Below, in pieces: positions 33,151 through 41,745 of a stretch of DNA of 64,000 nucleotides. The notes under the pieces were generated by a model. That model worked only from the letters and a program-made list of their open reading frames with translations. It had not been told where the DNA came from and did no database searches. The DNA comes from Bacteroidota bacterium (GTDB taxonomy: Bacteria; Bacteroidota; Bacteroidia; Flavobacteriales; Flavobacteriaceae). The translations under genes and the position numbers were made by a program. Location of the stretch: positions 1-64,000 of the forward strand of contig JAEYTL010000021.1 of assembly GCA_023434025.1 (NCBI GenBank). Reading direction: 5' to 3'. Position 1 is the stretch's first letter; every line of letters starts with the position of its first letter.

Positions 33151-34104
33151 TTATTCTTTAAACTCGCCCATCTTACTGTATTTATCCATCCTTTGAGCTA
33201 CCAACTCAGTTGTTGATAAGTCTTTTAATTCGTTATATCCTTTAATAATATACTGTTCAACGGTTTTAAAGGTTGTTTCTCTGTCATAATGTGCTCCGCC
33301 AAGTGGTTCCGGAATTATTTCATCGATTAACTTTTGCTTTTTCATATCATACGAAGTCAGCTTTAAAGCTTCTGCAGCCTGCTCTTTATACTCCCAGCTT
33401 CGCCATAAAATAGAGGAACACGATTCAGGGGAAATTACGGAATACCAGGTGTTTTCGAGCATATACACTTTATCACCAACACCTATTCCCAATGCTCCGC
33501 CGGAAGCTCCTTCACCCACAATAACAGTAACAATCGGGGTTTTTAACCGAAGCATCTCAAAAATATTTCTGGCGATTGCTTCCCCCTGCCCTCTTTCCTC
33601 AGCTTCAAGTCCGGGATAGGCTCCGGGGGTATCAATTAAGGTCAGAACAGGAATACCGAATTTTTCAGCCATTTTCATTAAACGAAGGGCTTTGCGGTAA
33701 CCTTCCGGGTTGGCCATACCAAAATTTCTGAATTGACGGGTTTTGGTATTAAACCCTTTTTGTTGCCCTACAATCATGAACGATTGTCCGCCTATTTTTC
33801 CCAATCCGCCAACCATTGCTTTGTCATCCTTGAAGCTTCTGTCGCCAAAAAGCTCTAAAAAAGTTCCGCCACACAATGCCCGGATATGATCCATTGTGTA
33901 AGGGCGGCTGGGGTGTCTGGAAAGCTGAACTCTTTGCCAGGCGGTAAGGTTCTTGTATATTTTTTTCTTTGTTTCTTCTAATTTTTTTTCTATTTGTTTG
34001 CAAGTTGCGGTAACATCAACATTAGATTCTTCACCGATAATCTGGCATTTGTCCAATTGATCTTCCAGTTCTTTAATCGGAAGTTCAAAATCTAAATATT
34101 CCAT
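33151..34104 (-). CDS. accA: acetyl-CoA carboxylase carboxyltransferase subunit alpha
   Basis: 317 residues, normal length. The crotonase-like carboxyltransferase core shows LIDTPGAYPGLEAEERGQGEAI (in two oxyanion-forming parts, 157-177) and GEGASGGALGIGVGD (197-211). With AccD it transfers the carboxyl group from biotin to acetyl-CoA to make malonyl-CoA for fatty acids. accD and accBC are elsewhere. It is 100 bases downstream of the EamA gene on the same strand. Confidence 0.96.
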   Translation of the reverse strand: MEYLDFELPIKELEDQLDKCQIIGEESNVDVTATCKQIEKKLEETKKKIYKNLTAWQRVQLSRHPSRPYTMDHIRALCGGTFLELFGDRSFKDDKAMVGGLGKIGGQSFMIVGQQKGFNTKTRQFRNFGMANPEGYRKALRLMKMAEKFGIPVLTLIDTPGAYPGLEAEERGQGEAIARNIFEMLRLKTPIVTVIVGEGASGGALGIGVGDKVYMLENTWYSVISPESCSSILWRSWEYKEQAAEALKLTSYDMKKQKLIDEIIPEPLGGAHYDRETTFKTVEQYIIKGYNELKDLSTTELVAQRMDKYSKMGEFKE

Positions 34105-34204
34105 AGGTTTCGATTAATTTTTAGTTTCGTTTGATTAGCAAAGATAGAATTTTATCTTGTTAAGAAAAGTTATTTTTTGGGTTAACTTTTAAACAAAATT
34201 AAAA

Positions 34205-35092
34205 TTAACCTCTTCGGTTCCTGAGTCTGTACTTGATTATTCCGTTTAAAATTACGGTTAAAAGAATTATTACGGCTCCCAAATAAAACTCAGGACTCAT
34301 TTTTTCTTTGTCTTTAAAGATAAGCAATGCCAGGATTATCCCATAAACAGGTTCGAGATTGATGGTCAACATTACAGTGTAAGGACTTATAAATTTCATT
34401 ACTTTTACAGAAGCTATGAACGCATAGGCAGTGCATATTGAACTTAAAATAATCAGATATAACCAGTCTGAGGGTTTAAGCATAAAGAACTCCCCTGAAA
34501 AACTATTTGTCAATAAAAGATAAACTGAAAAACAAAGCACACCTCCTGTAAGCTCATAAAATGAAATGACGGTTGAATCATACATTTTAGCATACTTTCC
34601 GTTGATTACTGAAAAAAGGGCGGATAAAAAAGCGGACAGCAAGGCTAAAATGATTCCCAAATAATAATCGCCTTCAAAGTTAAAGATGATGTAAAGTCCG
34701 CCAACCACCAGTAATCCAAAGAAAACTTCATACCAAATAACTTTTCGTTTATACAGAATAGGTTCCAGAAAGGAAGCAAAAAAAGCTCCGGTTGACAGGC
34801 AGGCAAGGGTAACTGACACATTGGAAACTTTGATGGCTTTGAAAAAAGTGAGCCAATGCAGGGCAATGACCAACCCTAAAAACAAAAACGCCAGCAGTGT
34901 TTTGCGTGGAATGGTGAGATCTGTTTTTTTATAAAAAATAAAAATTGCTATAAAACCAACAGCCATCAGCATCCTGAACCATACCAAAGGCAAAGCGTCT
35001 AACGAAATCAGTTCGCCTAAAATGGCTGTAAACCCCCAGATAAAAACAATCAGATGAAGGTGTAAATAACTTTTAAGGTTATCGTTTTGCAT
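34205..35092 (-). CDS. EamA (DMT superfamily) transporter
   Basis: 295 residues with about ten membrane helices arranged as two EamA halves: an N-terminal half beginning HLIVFIWGFTAILGELI and a second half with the conserved ending LEPVYGIILALLIFKDKEK. Such inner-membrane carriers export metabolites or import nucleotide sugars; the substrate cannot be read from sequence. The start codon overlaps the end of the LptF/G permease gene by 14 bases, so the two are co-translated. Confidence 0.9.
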   Translation of the reverse strand: MQNDNLKSYLHLHLIVFIWGFTAILGELISLDALPLVWFRMLMAVGFIAIFIFYKKTDLTIPRKTLLAFLFLGLVIALHWLTFFKAIKVSNVSVTLACLSTGAFFASFLEPILYKRKVIWYEVFFGLLVVGGLYIIFNFEGDYYLGIILALLSAFLSALFSVINGKYAKMYDSTVISFYELTGGVLCFSVYLLLTNSFSGEFFMLKPSDWLYLIILSSICTAYAFIASVKVMKFISPYTVMLTINLEPVYGIILALLIFKDKEKMSPEFYLGAVIILLTVILNGIIKYRLRNRRG

Positions 35093-36155
35093 TTCGAAGC
35101 AGATAGATGGCTAAAATACCAAAAACAAAATTAGGAAACCAAACAGCTACAAAAGGTGGAATACTGGACTTTTCAGCCATTGTTCCAAAAATCTTATCAA
35201 AGAAGATATATGTAAAGGCAAGCACAATTCCGATGGCTAAATTAACTCCCATTCCTCCTCTTCGTTTCATAGAAGAAACCGAAACGGCAATAAGTGTTAA
35301 GATAAAAGCGGTAACCGGAAGACTGTATTTTCTGTACAAAACAACCAAATAGGTATTTATATTGGCATTTCCTCTTGCTTTTTCCTTGTCAATAAATTTA
35401 ACTAATTCCGGAAGGGTCAGTGTTTCCGCAATATAAATCACCGGGGTCAGATCTTCCAGATCAAACGTAAAAACAGTGTCTTTTTTTTCCGCTTTCTCTA
35501 ATACATCCCCGTAAAGTCCGACTTTTCGTTTCTGATAGTTGAACATCGTATAGGTGCTGTCTTTTTCATTCCATTTCAATCGGTTTGCCGTGATTTTATA
35601 AGCCAGTTTTTCGTTATTAAATTTTTCCAGCGTAAAATTAAAGGCTGTTTTTGAAACCGAATTAAAATTACTTACATACAAAAATTCATCCTCACTGATC
35701 TGCCGGAACACATTTGAATTTTGCCTGATTTCCTTATTGTTTTTTAAATAGGTATAACGGAAGTCATTAAAGCCTTTACTGGCTTTAGGCACGAGAAAAA
35801 AGCCCATCAACAGAGCAAAAACCGAAACAATGGTAGCCCCAATGATATAGGGTCTCAAAAACCGCGTAAAAGAAATCCCCGAACTCAAAATAGCAATAAT
35901 CTCCGTATTATTAGCGAGCTTTGAGGTAAACCATATCACAGAAAGGAACAGAAAAATCGGAAAAAGCAGGTTGGCAAAATAAATCGTAAAATCCAGGTAA
36001 TAAATGGCTACAGCCGAAAAAGGAACCTTACTCTCCAGGATTTTATTGATTTTTTCAGCAACATCAATAACGATACCAATGGGTATGAACAACAAAAGCA
36101 TCACCGTAAAAGTAACCAAGTATCGCTTTAAGATGTATTTATCAATAATTTTCAT
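35079..36155 (-). CDS. LptF/LptG family permease
   Basis: 358 residues. Six membrane helices, three at each end (start MKIIDKYILKRYLVTFTVML), frame a periplasmic beta-jellyroll-like domain (about residues 130-260: DEFLYVSNFNSVSK, TANRLKWNEKDSTY). LptF and LptG with the ATPase LptB extract lipopolysaccharide from the inner membrane. From sequence alone I favour LptG. It sits between tgt (67 bases upstream) and the EamA gene. Confidence 0.9.
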   Translation of the reverse strand: MKIIDKYILKRYLVTFTVMLLLFIPIGIVIDVAEKINKILESKVPFSAVAIYYLDFTIYFANLLFPIFLFLSVIWFTSKLANNTEIIAILSSGISFTRFLRPYIIGATIVSVFALLMGFFLVPKASKGFNDFRYTYLKNNKEIRQNSNVFRQISEDEFLYVSNFNSVSKTAFNFTLEKFNNEKLAYKITANRLKWNEKDSTYTMFNYQKRKVGLYGDVLEKAEKKDTVFTFDLEDLTPVIYIAETLTLPELVKFIDKEKARGNANINTYLVVLYRKYSLPVTAFILTLIAVSVSSMKRRGGMGVNLAIGIVLAFTYIFFDKIFGTMAEKSSIPPFVAVWFPNFVFGILAIYLLRNAKR

Positions 36156-36162
36156 GTCTGAA

Positions 36163-36195
36163 GTTAGAATTTAGAGTTTAGAAGTAGAGTTTAGA
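36163..36195. repeat. short imperfect direct repeats of GTTTAGAA type
   Basis: Between tgt and the LptF/G gene the text tagaatttagag, tttagaagtagag, tttagaaaaac repeats the unit (ga)gtttaga two to three times, with the partly complementary ttctaac afterwards. It is simple-sequence DNA within a 67-base spacer. Confidence 0.5.
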
Positions 36196-36222
36196 AAAAC
36201 TTCTAACTTCTGAATTCAAATT

Positions 36223-37353
36223 TTACAACCTTTGATCCATTTGTTTCACCATTTGCTCCTTCCACACCCTGAAATCACCTGCTAAAATATGCTTTCTGGC
36301 TTCGCGAACCAGCCACATATAGAACCCTAAATTGTGAATTGTTGCTATCTGCTTGCCAAGATACTCATTTGCAGCAAACAAATGACGCAGATAAGCCTTG
36401 GTATATTCTGTATCCACAAACGTGATTCCCATTTCGTCAATAGGCGAAAAATCGTCCTCCCACTTTTTATTTTTAATGTTAATGGTACCGTTTGCCGTGA
36501 ACAGCATTCCGTTTCTTGCATTTCGGGTTGGCATCACACAATCAAACATATCAATACCCAGGGCTATATTTTCCAGGATATTGACCGGGGTTCCCACCCC
36601 CATCAGATACCTCGGCTTCTCTTTGGGAAGGATAGCCGTAACCACTTCTGTCATGGCATACATTTCTTCAGCCGGTTCCCCCACGGAAAGTCCACCAATC
36701 GCATTGCCCTGAGCTCCTGCATTGGCAATATATTCAGCCGATTGTTCTCTTAAATCCTTGTAAGTACTTCCCTGAACAATCGGAAAAAAGGTCTGTTCAT
36801 AGCCATACTTAAACGGCAGCTTTTCCAGATGAGCAATACACCTGTCCAACCAGCGGTGCGTCATGTGCATCGAACGTTTGGCATAACGGTAATCACATGG
36901 GTAGGGCGTACATTCATCAAAAGCCATGATGATATCAGCCCCGATAGTCCGTTGGATCTCCATGACATTTTCGGGTGAAAAAAAGTGGTACGAACCATCA
37001 ATATGGCTTTTAAACTTAACTCCTTCCTCTTTTATTTTCCGGTTCGAAGAAAGCGAATACACCTGATAACCGCCACTATCCGTAAGGATATTCCTGTCCC
37101 AGTTCATGAATTTATGTAATCCGCCGGCTTTTTCAAGGATATCCGTTTGCGGACGAAGGTATAAATGGTACGTATTCCCCAGTATGATATCCGGATTAAT
37201 ATCATTTTTTAATTCCCGTTGGTGTACTCCTTTTACGGAAGCAACCGTTCCGACCGGCATAAAAATAGGTGTTTCAATCACTCCATGGTCTGTGGTAATT
37301 GAGCCTGCACGGGCCTTTGAATGCGGATCAGTCGTCAGTAAATCGAACTTCAT
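36223..37353 (-). CDS. tgt: tRNA-guanine transglycosylase without the zinc cysteines
   Basis: 376 residues. Catalytic features are intact: D92 (LTDSGGYQVYS), FDECTPYP (145-152), IGGLSVGEP (219-227) and D271 in DMFDCVMPTRNARNG. The enzyme swaps guanine at position 34 of GUN tRNAs for a queuosine precursor. In E. coli-type enzymes three Cys of CxCxxC plus a His bind structural zinc. Here the aligned positions in PIDEMGITFVDTEY are G309, T311 and D314, with no gap, while the His is kept (H340, TIHN). So this enzyme probably folds without zinc. Same-strand LptF/G and EamA genes follow. Confidence 0.94.
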   Translation of the reverse strand: MKFDLLTTDPHSKARAGSITTDHGVIETPIFMPVGTVASVKGVHQRELKNDINPDIILGNTYHLYLRPQTDILEKAGGLHKFMNWDRNILTDSGGYQVYSLSSNRKIKEEGVKFKSHIDGSYHFFSPENVMEIQRTIGADIIMAFDECTPYPCDYRYAKRSMHMTHRWLDRCIAHLEKLPFKYGYEQTFFPIVQGSTYKDLREQSAEYIANAGAQGNAIGGLSVGEPAEEMYAMTEVVTAILPKEKPRYLMGVGTPVNILENIALGIDMFDCVMPTRNARNGMLFTANGTINIKNKKWEDDFSPIDEMGITFVDTEYTKAYLRHLFAANEYLGKQIATIHNLGFYMWLVREARKHILAGDFRVWKEQMVKQMDQRL

Positions 37354-37511
37354 ATCTGTTTTTTACAATTGGCAAAGATAACAGAATTCATTTTTCCCAA
37401 GTCTGTTTTGTGAATAATTTATACATCTTAACCCTGAGTTTACTAACAATTTATCTTGAAAACTTTCGCAAATTCTGCCAAAGCGAATTAGTCAAACTAT
37501 AATAATTGAAT

Positions 37512-37519
37512 TACCTTTG
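37512..37519 (+). promoter_or_regulatory. -7 element of the transketolase operon
   Basis: TACCTTTG matches TAnnTTTG exactly. A TTG inside it could be misread as a start codon; the ATG at 37544 lies 24 bases further on and is the better start. Confidence 0.5.
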
Positions 37520-37543
37520 CCCCAGTTTAACTTTTTAGAAAAA

Positions 37544-38392
37544 ATGAAACCCAACACACAACAATTAAACGACTTTTCTACACAAGTAAGAAGAGACATT
37601 CTACGAATGGTTCATGCCGTAAACTCAGGACATCCGGGTGGCTCTCTGGGCTGTACAGAATTTTTTGTCGCCTTATACCAGGTTATAATGAACCGAAAAG
37701 AAGGCTTTGAAATGGATGGAAACGGAGAAGATTTATTTTTCCTGTCCAACGGGCACATTTCGCCTGTATTTTACAGTGTTTTAGCCCGTAGCGGCTACTT
37801 TCCGGTTTCTGAACTGGCTACTTTCCGGTTAATTAACTCAAGACTTCAGGGGCATCCTACCACACATGAAGGTTTACCTGGCATACGGGTTGCTTCTGGT
37901 TCTCTCGGACAAGGTATGTCGGTAGCCATTGGTGCAGCTTTAGCCAAAAAACTGAATCATGACAACCATTTGATTTATTCCCTGCATGGCGACGGCGAGT
38001 TGCAGGAAGGTCAGAACTGGGAAGCCATGATGTATGCCGCAGCCTATAAGGTGGACAATTACATTGCAACCATTGATGTAAACGGCAAACAGATTGACGG
38101 TACTACCGATGAAGTTTTACACATGGGTGACTTAAAAGCCAAGTTCATTGCTTTTGGCTGGGAAGTTCTGGAAATCAAAGAAGGTAATAACCTAGAAGCC
38201 ATTATTTCAGGAATGACCGAAGCCAAAGCTAAAACAGGAAAAGGGAAACCGGTTTGTGTGTTGCTTTATACCGAAATGGGGAACGGTGTTGATTTTATGA
38301 TGCACACCCACGCATGGCACGGAAAAGCTCCCAACGATGAGCAATTGGCAAAAGCACTGGCTCAAAATCCTGAAACCTTAGGCGACTATTAA
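37544..38392 (+). CDS. transketolase, N-terminal (TPP-binding) subunit
   Basis: 282 residues from ATG 37544. It has GHPGGSLG (about residue 30) and the thiamine diphosphate motif HGDGELQEGQNWEA. This half holds the pyrophosphate-binding domain; the next gene supplies the pyrimidine-binding and C-terminal domains. Together they make a heteromeric transketolase of the pentose phosphate pathway, as is common in Bacteroidota. The genes are 44 bases apart on one transcript. Confidence 0.92.
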   Translation: MKPNTQQLNDFSTQVRRDILRMVHAVNSGHPGGSLGCTEFFVALYQVIMNRKEGFEMDGNGEDLFFLSNGHISPVFYSVLARSGYFPVSELATFRLINSRLQGHPTTHEGLPGIRVASGSLGQGMSVAIGAALAKKLNHDNHLIYSLHGDGELQEGQNWEAMMYAAAYKVDNYIATIDVNGKQIDGTTDEVLHMGDLKAKFIAFGWEVLEIKEGNNLEAIISGMTEAKAKTGKGKPVCVLLYTEMGNGVDFMMHTHAWHGKAPNDEQLAKALAQNPETLGDY

Positions 38393-38436
38393 AATTTTGA
38401 AATAATTTAATATCCTGAAATAAATTCAGCATAAAA

Positions 38437-39393
38437 ATGAAAAAATATATAAATACCGGAAATAAAGATACCCGCTCAGGTTTTGGAGCCGGTTTGACCG
38501 AATTGGGTCAGAAAAATGAAAAAGTGGTTGCTCTTTGTGCCGATTTAATCGGTTCATTAAAAATGGACGATTTCAAAAAGAACCATCCGGAACGGTTCTT
38601 TCAGGTTGGTATTGCCGAAGCCAATATGATCGGCATAGCTGCCGGATTAACCATTGGCGGTAAAATTCCGTTTACCGGAACATTTGCCAACTTTTCTACC
38701 GGAAGAGTGTATGACCAAATCAGACAATCCGTAGCCTATTCTGACAAAAATGTTAAAATATGTGCTTCGCATGCAGGTCTTACCCTGGGAGAAGACGGTG
38801 CAACCCACCAGATTCTGGAAGACATCGGTTTGATGAAAATGTTGCCGGGAATGACGGTTATCAACACCTGCGATTATAATCAGACTAAGGCCGCTACGAT
38901 GGCAATTGCCGATCATCACGGTCCGGTTTACCTGCGTTTCGGACGTCCGAGCGTTGCTAATTTTACCCCTGAAAACGGTGAATTCATCATTGGTAAAGCG
39001 GTGATGCTGAATGAAGGAACTGATGTAACCATTATTGCCACCGGTCATCTGGTTTGGGAAGCTTTACTTGCTGCTGAAAAACTGGAAGAAAAAGGAATTT
39101 CCGCCGAAGTAATTAACATACACACAATTAAACCGTTAGACGAAGAAGCCATTTTAAAATCGGTCGCCAAAACAGGCTGTGTGGTTACTGCTGAAGAGCA
39201 CAATATTTTAGGTGGTCTGGGCGAAAGTGTTGCCAGAACATTATCCCTGAACAATGCTGTGCCGCAGGAATATGTTGCCGTACAGGATAGTTTTGGAGAA
39301 AGCGGCACACCGGCTCAGCTGATGGAGAAATATCAATTAAATCATGCCGCCATTATTGCCAAGGCTGAAAAAGTTATCCGTCGAAAAAAATAA
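38437..39393 (+). CDS. transketolase, C-terminal subunit
   Basis: 318 residues. The catalytic Glu that activates TPP lies in QVGIAEANMIGIAAGL (about 54-69), and THQILEDIGLMKMLPGM and a C-terminal regulatory-type fold (VVTAEEHNILGGLGESVA) follow. It pairs with the preceding subunit to form the active site at the interface. A terminator follows at 39416-39453. Confidence 0.93.
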   Translation: MKKYINTGNKDTRSGFGAGLTELGQKNEKVVALCADLIGSLKMDDFKKNHPERFFQVGIAEANMIGIAAGLTIGGKIPFTGTFANFSTGRVYDQIRQSVAYSDKNVKICASHAGLTLGEDGATHQILEDIGLMKMLPGMTVINTCDYNQTKAATMAIADHHGPVYLRFGRPSVANFTPENGEFIIGKAVMLNEGTDVTIIATGHLVWEALLAAEKLEEKGISAEVINIHTIKPLDEEAILKSVAKTGCVVTAEEHNILGGLGESVARTLSLNNAVPQEYVAVQDSFGESGTPAQLMEKYQLNHAAIIAKAEKVIRRKK

Positions 39394-39415
39394 CCGTACC
39401 CTTTTTACCTCTAAC

Positions 39416-39453
39416 AAAAAAATCCCGACTCAAACACTGAATCGGGATTTTTA
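39416..39453. terminator. terminator between transketolase and the FKBP-like gene
   Basis: AATCCCGA (39421-39428) pairs with TCGGGATT (39442-39449), with A-run before and T-run after, so it can serve both convergent genes. Confidence 0.75.
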
Positions 39454-39477
39454 TTTCTATTATTTTTTGACTTACTC

Positions 39478-40464
39478 TTACTGACAACTCGGGTCTATGT
39501 GCTTTCGCAATCTGCCGGGATTGGATTGATCACCGGAACAATCCGGTATCTGCTCAAACGAATAGTACAATTGCGGAATTGTTCCCGGAATTTTTATTTC
39601 ATTTCTGGTCAGAACACCATCGCCGTCATCATCCGTGTCCAAAAAGTCAGGAATTCCATCACCGTCGGTATCCTGGTTAAAGTAACCGATATCACTATCG
39701 CCGGTTGGGTTATAAATTTCATCTTTAGACAGAATTTTATCCCGGTCATGATCATTATACCGCAGCCCTTTTAATTTGATTTGAAAAGCTAAATTAGAAT
39801 AAGCCGGAATATTAATCCCTCTTGACACATTAAAATAGGCCAGCCCGGACGGAATAAATACGACACAATTACCATAGTTTGTATATGTAAGCGTACCGTC
39901 CTCATTCGGGGTTATCATTTCCGGTGTTTTTAATTTGGGTAAAATCTGTCTGAATCCAGAGATAAATTCATTTGTGCTGGACGGAAAAGACGTCCAAACC
40001 GGCGAAGAAGTTCTGTCAAACTCAACATTGTTAAAATTCCAGCCTCTGTAATCTACAAATGATGAATCGATTGTTGTCGGGCTTTGCCCCCCTCCTTCAT
40101 TCAGTAAAATGTAATATAATTTATACGAAACCGGATCATCAATCCTACCCCCTTTTAAATACGTTATACGAGCATCATTTTTAACCTCAATAAATTGCAA
40201 GGGATAATCAGTCTGGTCTTTTATCGATGTATATTCAGCACTATTCTCTTCAGGGATTTCAGCAATCATTACATTCATATCGGCATCAACGGTCATGTAA
40301 TGTGTTTCAAAATATTTCTGGATAGAATCTTTGTCTGCATTATATTGTTCAGTTCGGTCACGTGGTGGTACAATGTTTACATCATCATCATCCTTTTTAC
40401 AGGAAAAAACAACAACTGAAAGTATTGCAATCAGTAAAACATTTTTAAATCTCTTTAATAGCAT
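39478..40464 (-). CDS. FKBP-like lipoprotein with calcium-binding repeats
   Basis: 328 residues. A lipoprotein signal has its Cys at residue 22 (VVFSCKKDDDD). Residues about 105-245 read as an FKBP-type peptidyl-prolyl isomerase fold (VSYKLYYILLNEG, FISGFRQILPKL, CVVFIPSGLAYF). A C-terminal extension holds Asp-rich loops like thrombospondin type 3/EF-hand sites: DHDRDKILSKDE, DTDGDGIPDFLD, DDDGDGVLTRNE. It probably works at the membrane as a folding helper for exported proteins, possibly with calcium-dependent stability. Gliding-related GldI belongs to the same broad group, but this is not a clear GldI. Confidence 0.85.
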   Translation of the reverse strand: MLLKRFKNVLLIAILSVVVFSCKKDDDDVNIVPPRDRTEQYNADKDSIQKYFETHYMTVDADMNVMIAEIPEENSAEYTSIKDQTDYPLQFIEVKNDARITYLKGGRIDDPVSYKLYYILLNEGGGQSPTTIDSSFVDYRGWNFNNVEFDRTSSPVWTSFPSSTNEFISGFRQILPKLKTPEMITPNEDGTLTYTNYGNCVVFIPSGLAYFNVSRGINIPAYSNLAFQIKLKGLRYNDHDRDKILSKDEIYNPTGDSDIGYFNQDTDGDGIPDFLDTDDDGDGVLTRNEIKIPGTIPQLYYSFEQIPDCSGDQSNPGRLRKHIDPSCQ

Positions 40465-40537
40465 TTTGAGTAAAATTATGGTTCCGTTTATTAAAAATAT
40501 ATCTTTGAAAGATGTGTCGCAAGATACAATTTTGATT

Positions 40538-40545
40538 TATTTTTG
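40538..40545 (+). promoter_or_regulatory. -7 element of the S4 protein gene
   Basis: TATTTTTG matches TAnnTTTG and lies 32 bases before the ATG at 40578. Confidence 0.4.
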
Positions 40546-40577
40546 TGTAACAATTAACGAAGAATTCTGAAAAAAGT

Positions 40578-40955
40578 ATGCGGATAGATAAATACTTGTG
40601 GTGTGTGCGTTATTTCAAAACCCGGAATATGGTAACAGAACTATGCAAAAAAAACCACGTAACGGTTAACGGTCAGGTTGTAAAACCATCACGTGAAGTT
40701 TTTCCGGGTGATGATATTACGTTTAGAAAAGATCAAATAACCTATAAAATCAAAGTTTTAGCCATTCCTGAAAATCGTGTTGGAGCAAAATTGGTTGACA
40801 TGTATAGAAAAGATGAAACGCCCGAAGAAAGCTTTGCTCATTTGGAATTACTTAAATTATCAAAAGAGCACTACCGTAAAACCGGAGAAGGAAGACCTAC
40901 CAAAAAAGACAGAAGAGATCTGGAAAACTACACGGATGATATTATTTCGGAATAA
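40578..40955 (+). CDS. S4 domain RNA-binding protein (Hsp15-like)
   Basis: 125 residues. The N-terminal S4 domain (MRIDKYLWCVRYFKTRNMVT, then VTVNGQVVKPSREVFPGD, residues 1-50) matches Hsp15/HslR. The remainder is basic, ending in a Lys/Arg-rich tail (KTGEGRPTKKDRRDLE). Hsp15 binds 50S subunits that carry a stalled peptidyl-tRNA and rescues them. The S4 assignment is firm; the Hsp15 role is inferred. It is convergent with ung. Confidence 0.88.
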   Translation: MRIDKYLWCVRYFKTRNMVTELCKKNHVTVNGQVVKPSREVFPGDDITFRKDQITYKIKVLAIPENRVGAKLVDMYRKDETPEESFAHLELLKLSKEHYRKTGEGRPTKKDRRDLENYTDDIISE

Positions 40956-40969
40956 CAGCCAATGAAGTC

Positions 40970-41635
40970 CTACCAAATAATCTCTTTTTCACCCATTTGC
41001 CTGAGACACTCATTGGTTTTACTGAAATGTTTATTGCCAAACCAAAGTCCCCGATTAGCACTTAAGGGAGACGGATGTCCGGTTTCCAGCACAATATGTT
41101 TTTTACGGTCAATTTTAGCTCCTTTCCTTTTGGCAAAACCTCCCCAAAGGAGGAAAATGACATTTTCTTTCCGGTCAGAAATCTGTTGGATCACCGCATC
41201 CGTAAAAGTTTCCCATCCTTTATTTTGATGGCTTCCGGCTTCTGCCTGTCTGACCGTTAAAGTAGCATTAAGCAGCAATACGCCCTGATCTGCCCAACGC
41301 TGTAAATTCCCTGATTTAGGATAGGAAAACTGCAGATCACTTTCCAGCTCCCTGAAAATATTCTGCAAAGAAGGCGGAAACAAAATACCGTCATTAACTG
41401 AAAAACACAATCCGTTAGCCTGATTTGGTCCGTGGTATGGATCCTGGCCGATGATTACCACTTTGAGTTGCTCAAACGGACAATGATCAAATGCCGCAAA
41501 AATCTGCCCACCTTTCGGATAGCAGACATATTGACTGTATTCGCTTTTTACAAAAGCGGTTAATTCACCGAAATAGGGCTTTGCAAATTCCTCTTCTAAA
41601 ATAGTTTTCCAAGATGGGTGTATTTTTACCTGCAT
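40970..41635 (-). CDS. ung: uracil-DNA glycosylase
   Basis: 221 residues, family 1. The water-activating motif is GQDPYHGPNQANGLCFSV, with the catalytic Asp, and the minor-groove loop is GHPSPLSANRGLW with its His. It cuts uracil out of DNA after cytosine deamination or dUTP misincorporation. It is a single-gene unit convergent with the S4 gene; their stop codons are 14 bases apart. Confidence 0.96.
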   Translation of the reverse strand: MQVKIHPSWKTILEEEFAKPYFGELTAFVKSEYSQYVCYPKGGQIFAAFDHCPFEQLKVVIIGQDPYHGPNQANGLCFSVNDGILFPPSLQNIFRELESDLQFSYPKSGNLQRWADQGVLLLNATLTVRQAEAGSHQNKGWETFTDAVIQQISDRKENVIFLLWGGFAKRKGAKIDRKKHIVLETGHPSPLSANRGLWFGNKHFSKTNECLRQMGEKEIIW

Positions 41636-41745
41636 GGTTGTTTTAATTTAAGCAAAGATAATCATACTTCCGGTTTTTGCTGTAACATGCCCGCTAAACA
41701 AAGAAAAATTATCCTTAAATTTGCCTAAAATTGCTATAAAAACCA

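Noticed and set aside
37517..37543. TTG at 37517 as start of the transketolase N-terminal subunit
   Set aside because: It lies inside the exact -7 element TACCTTTG, so it would be upstream of the transcript start; ATG 37544 fits better.
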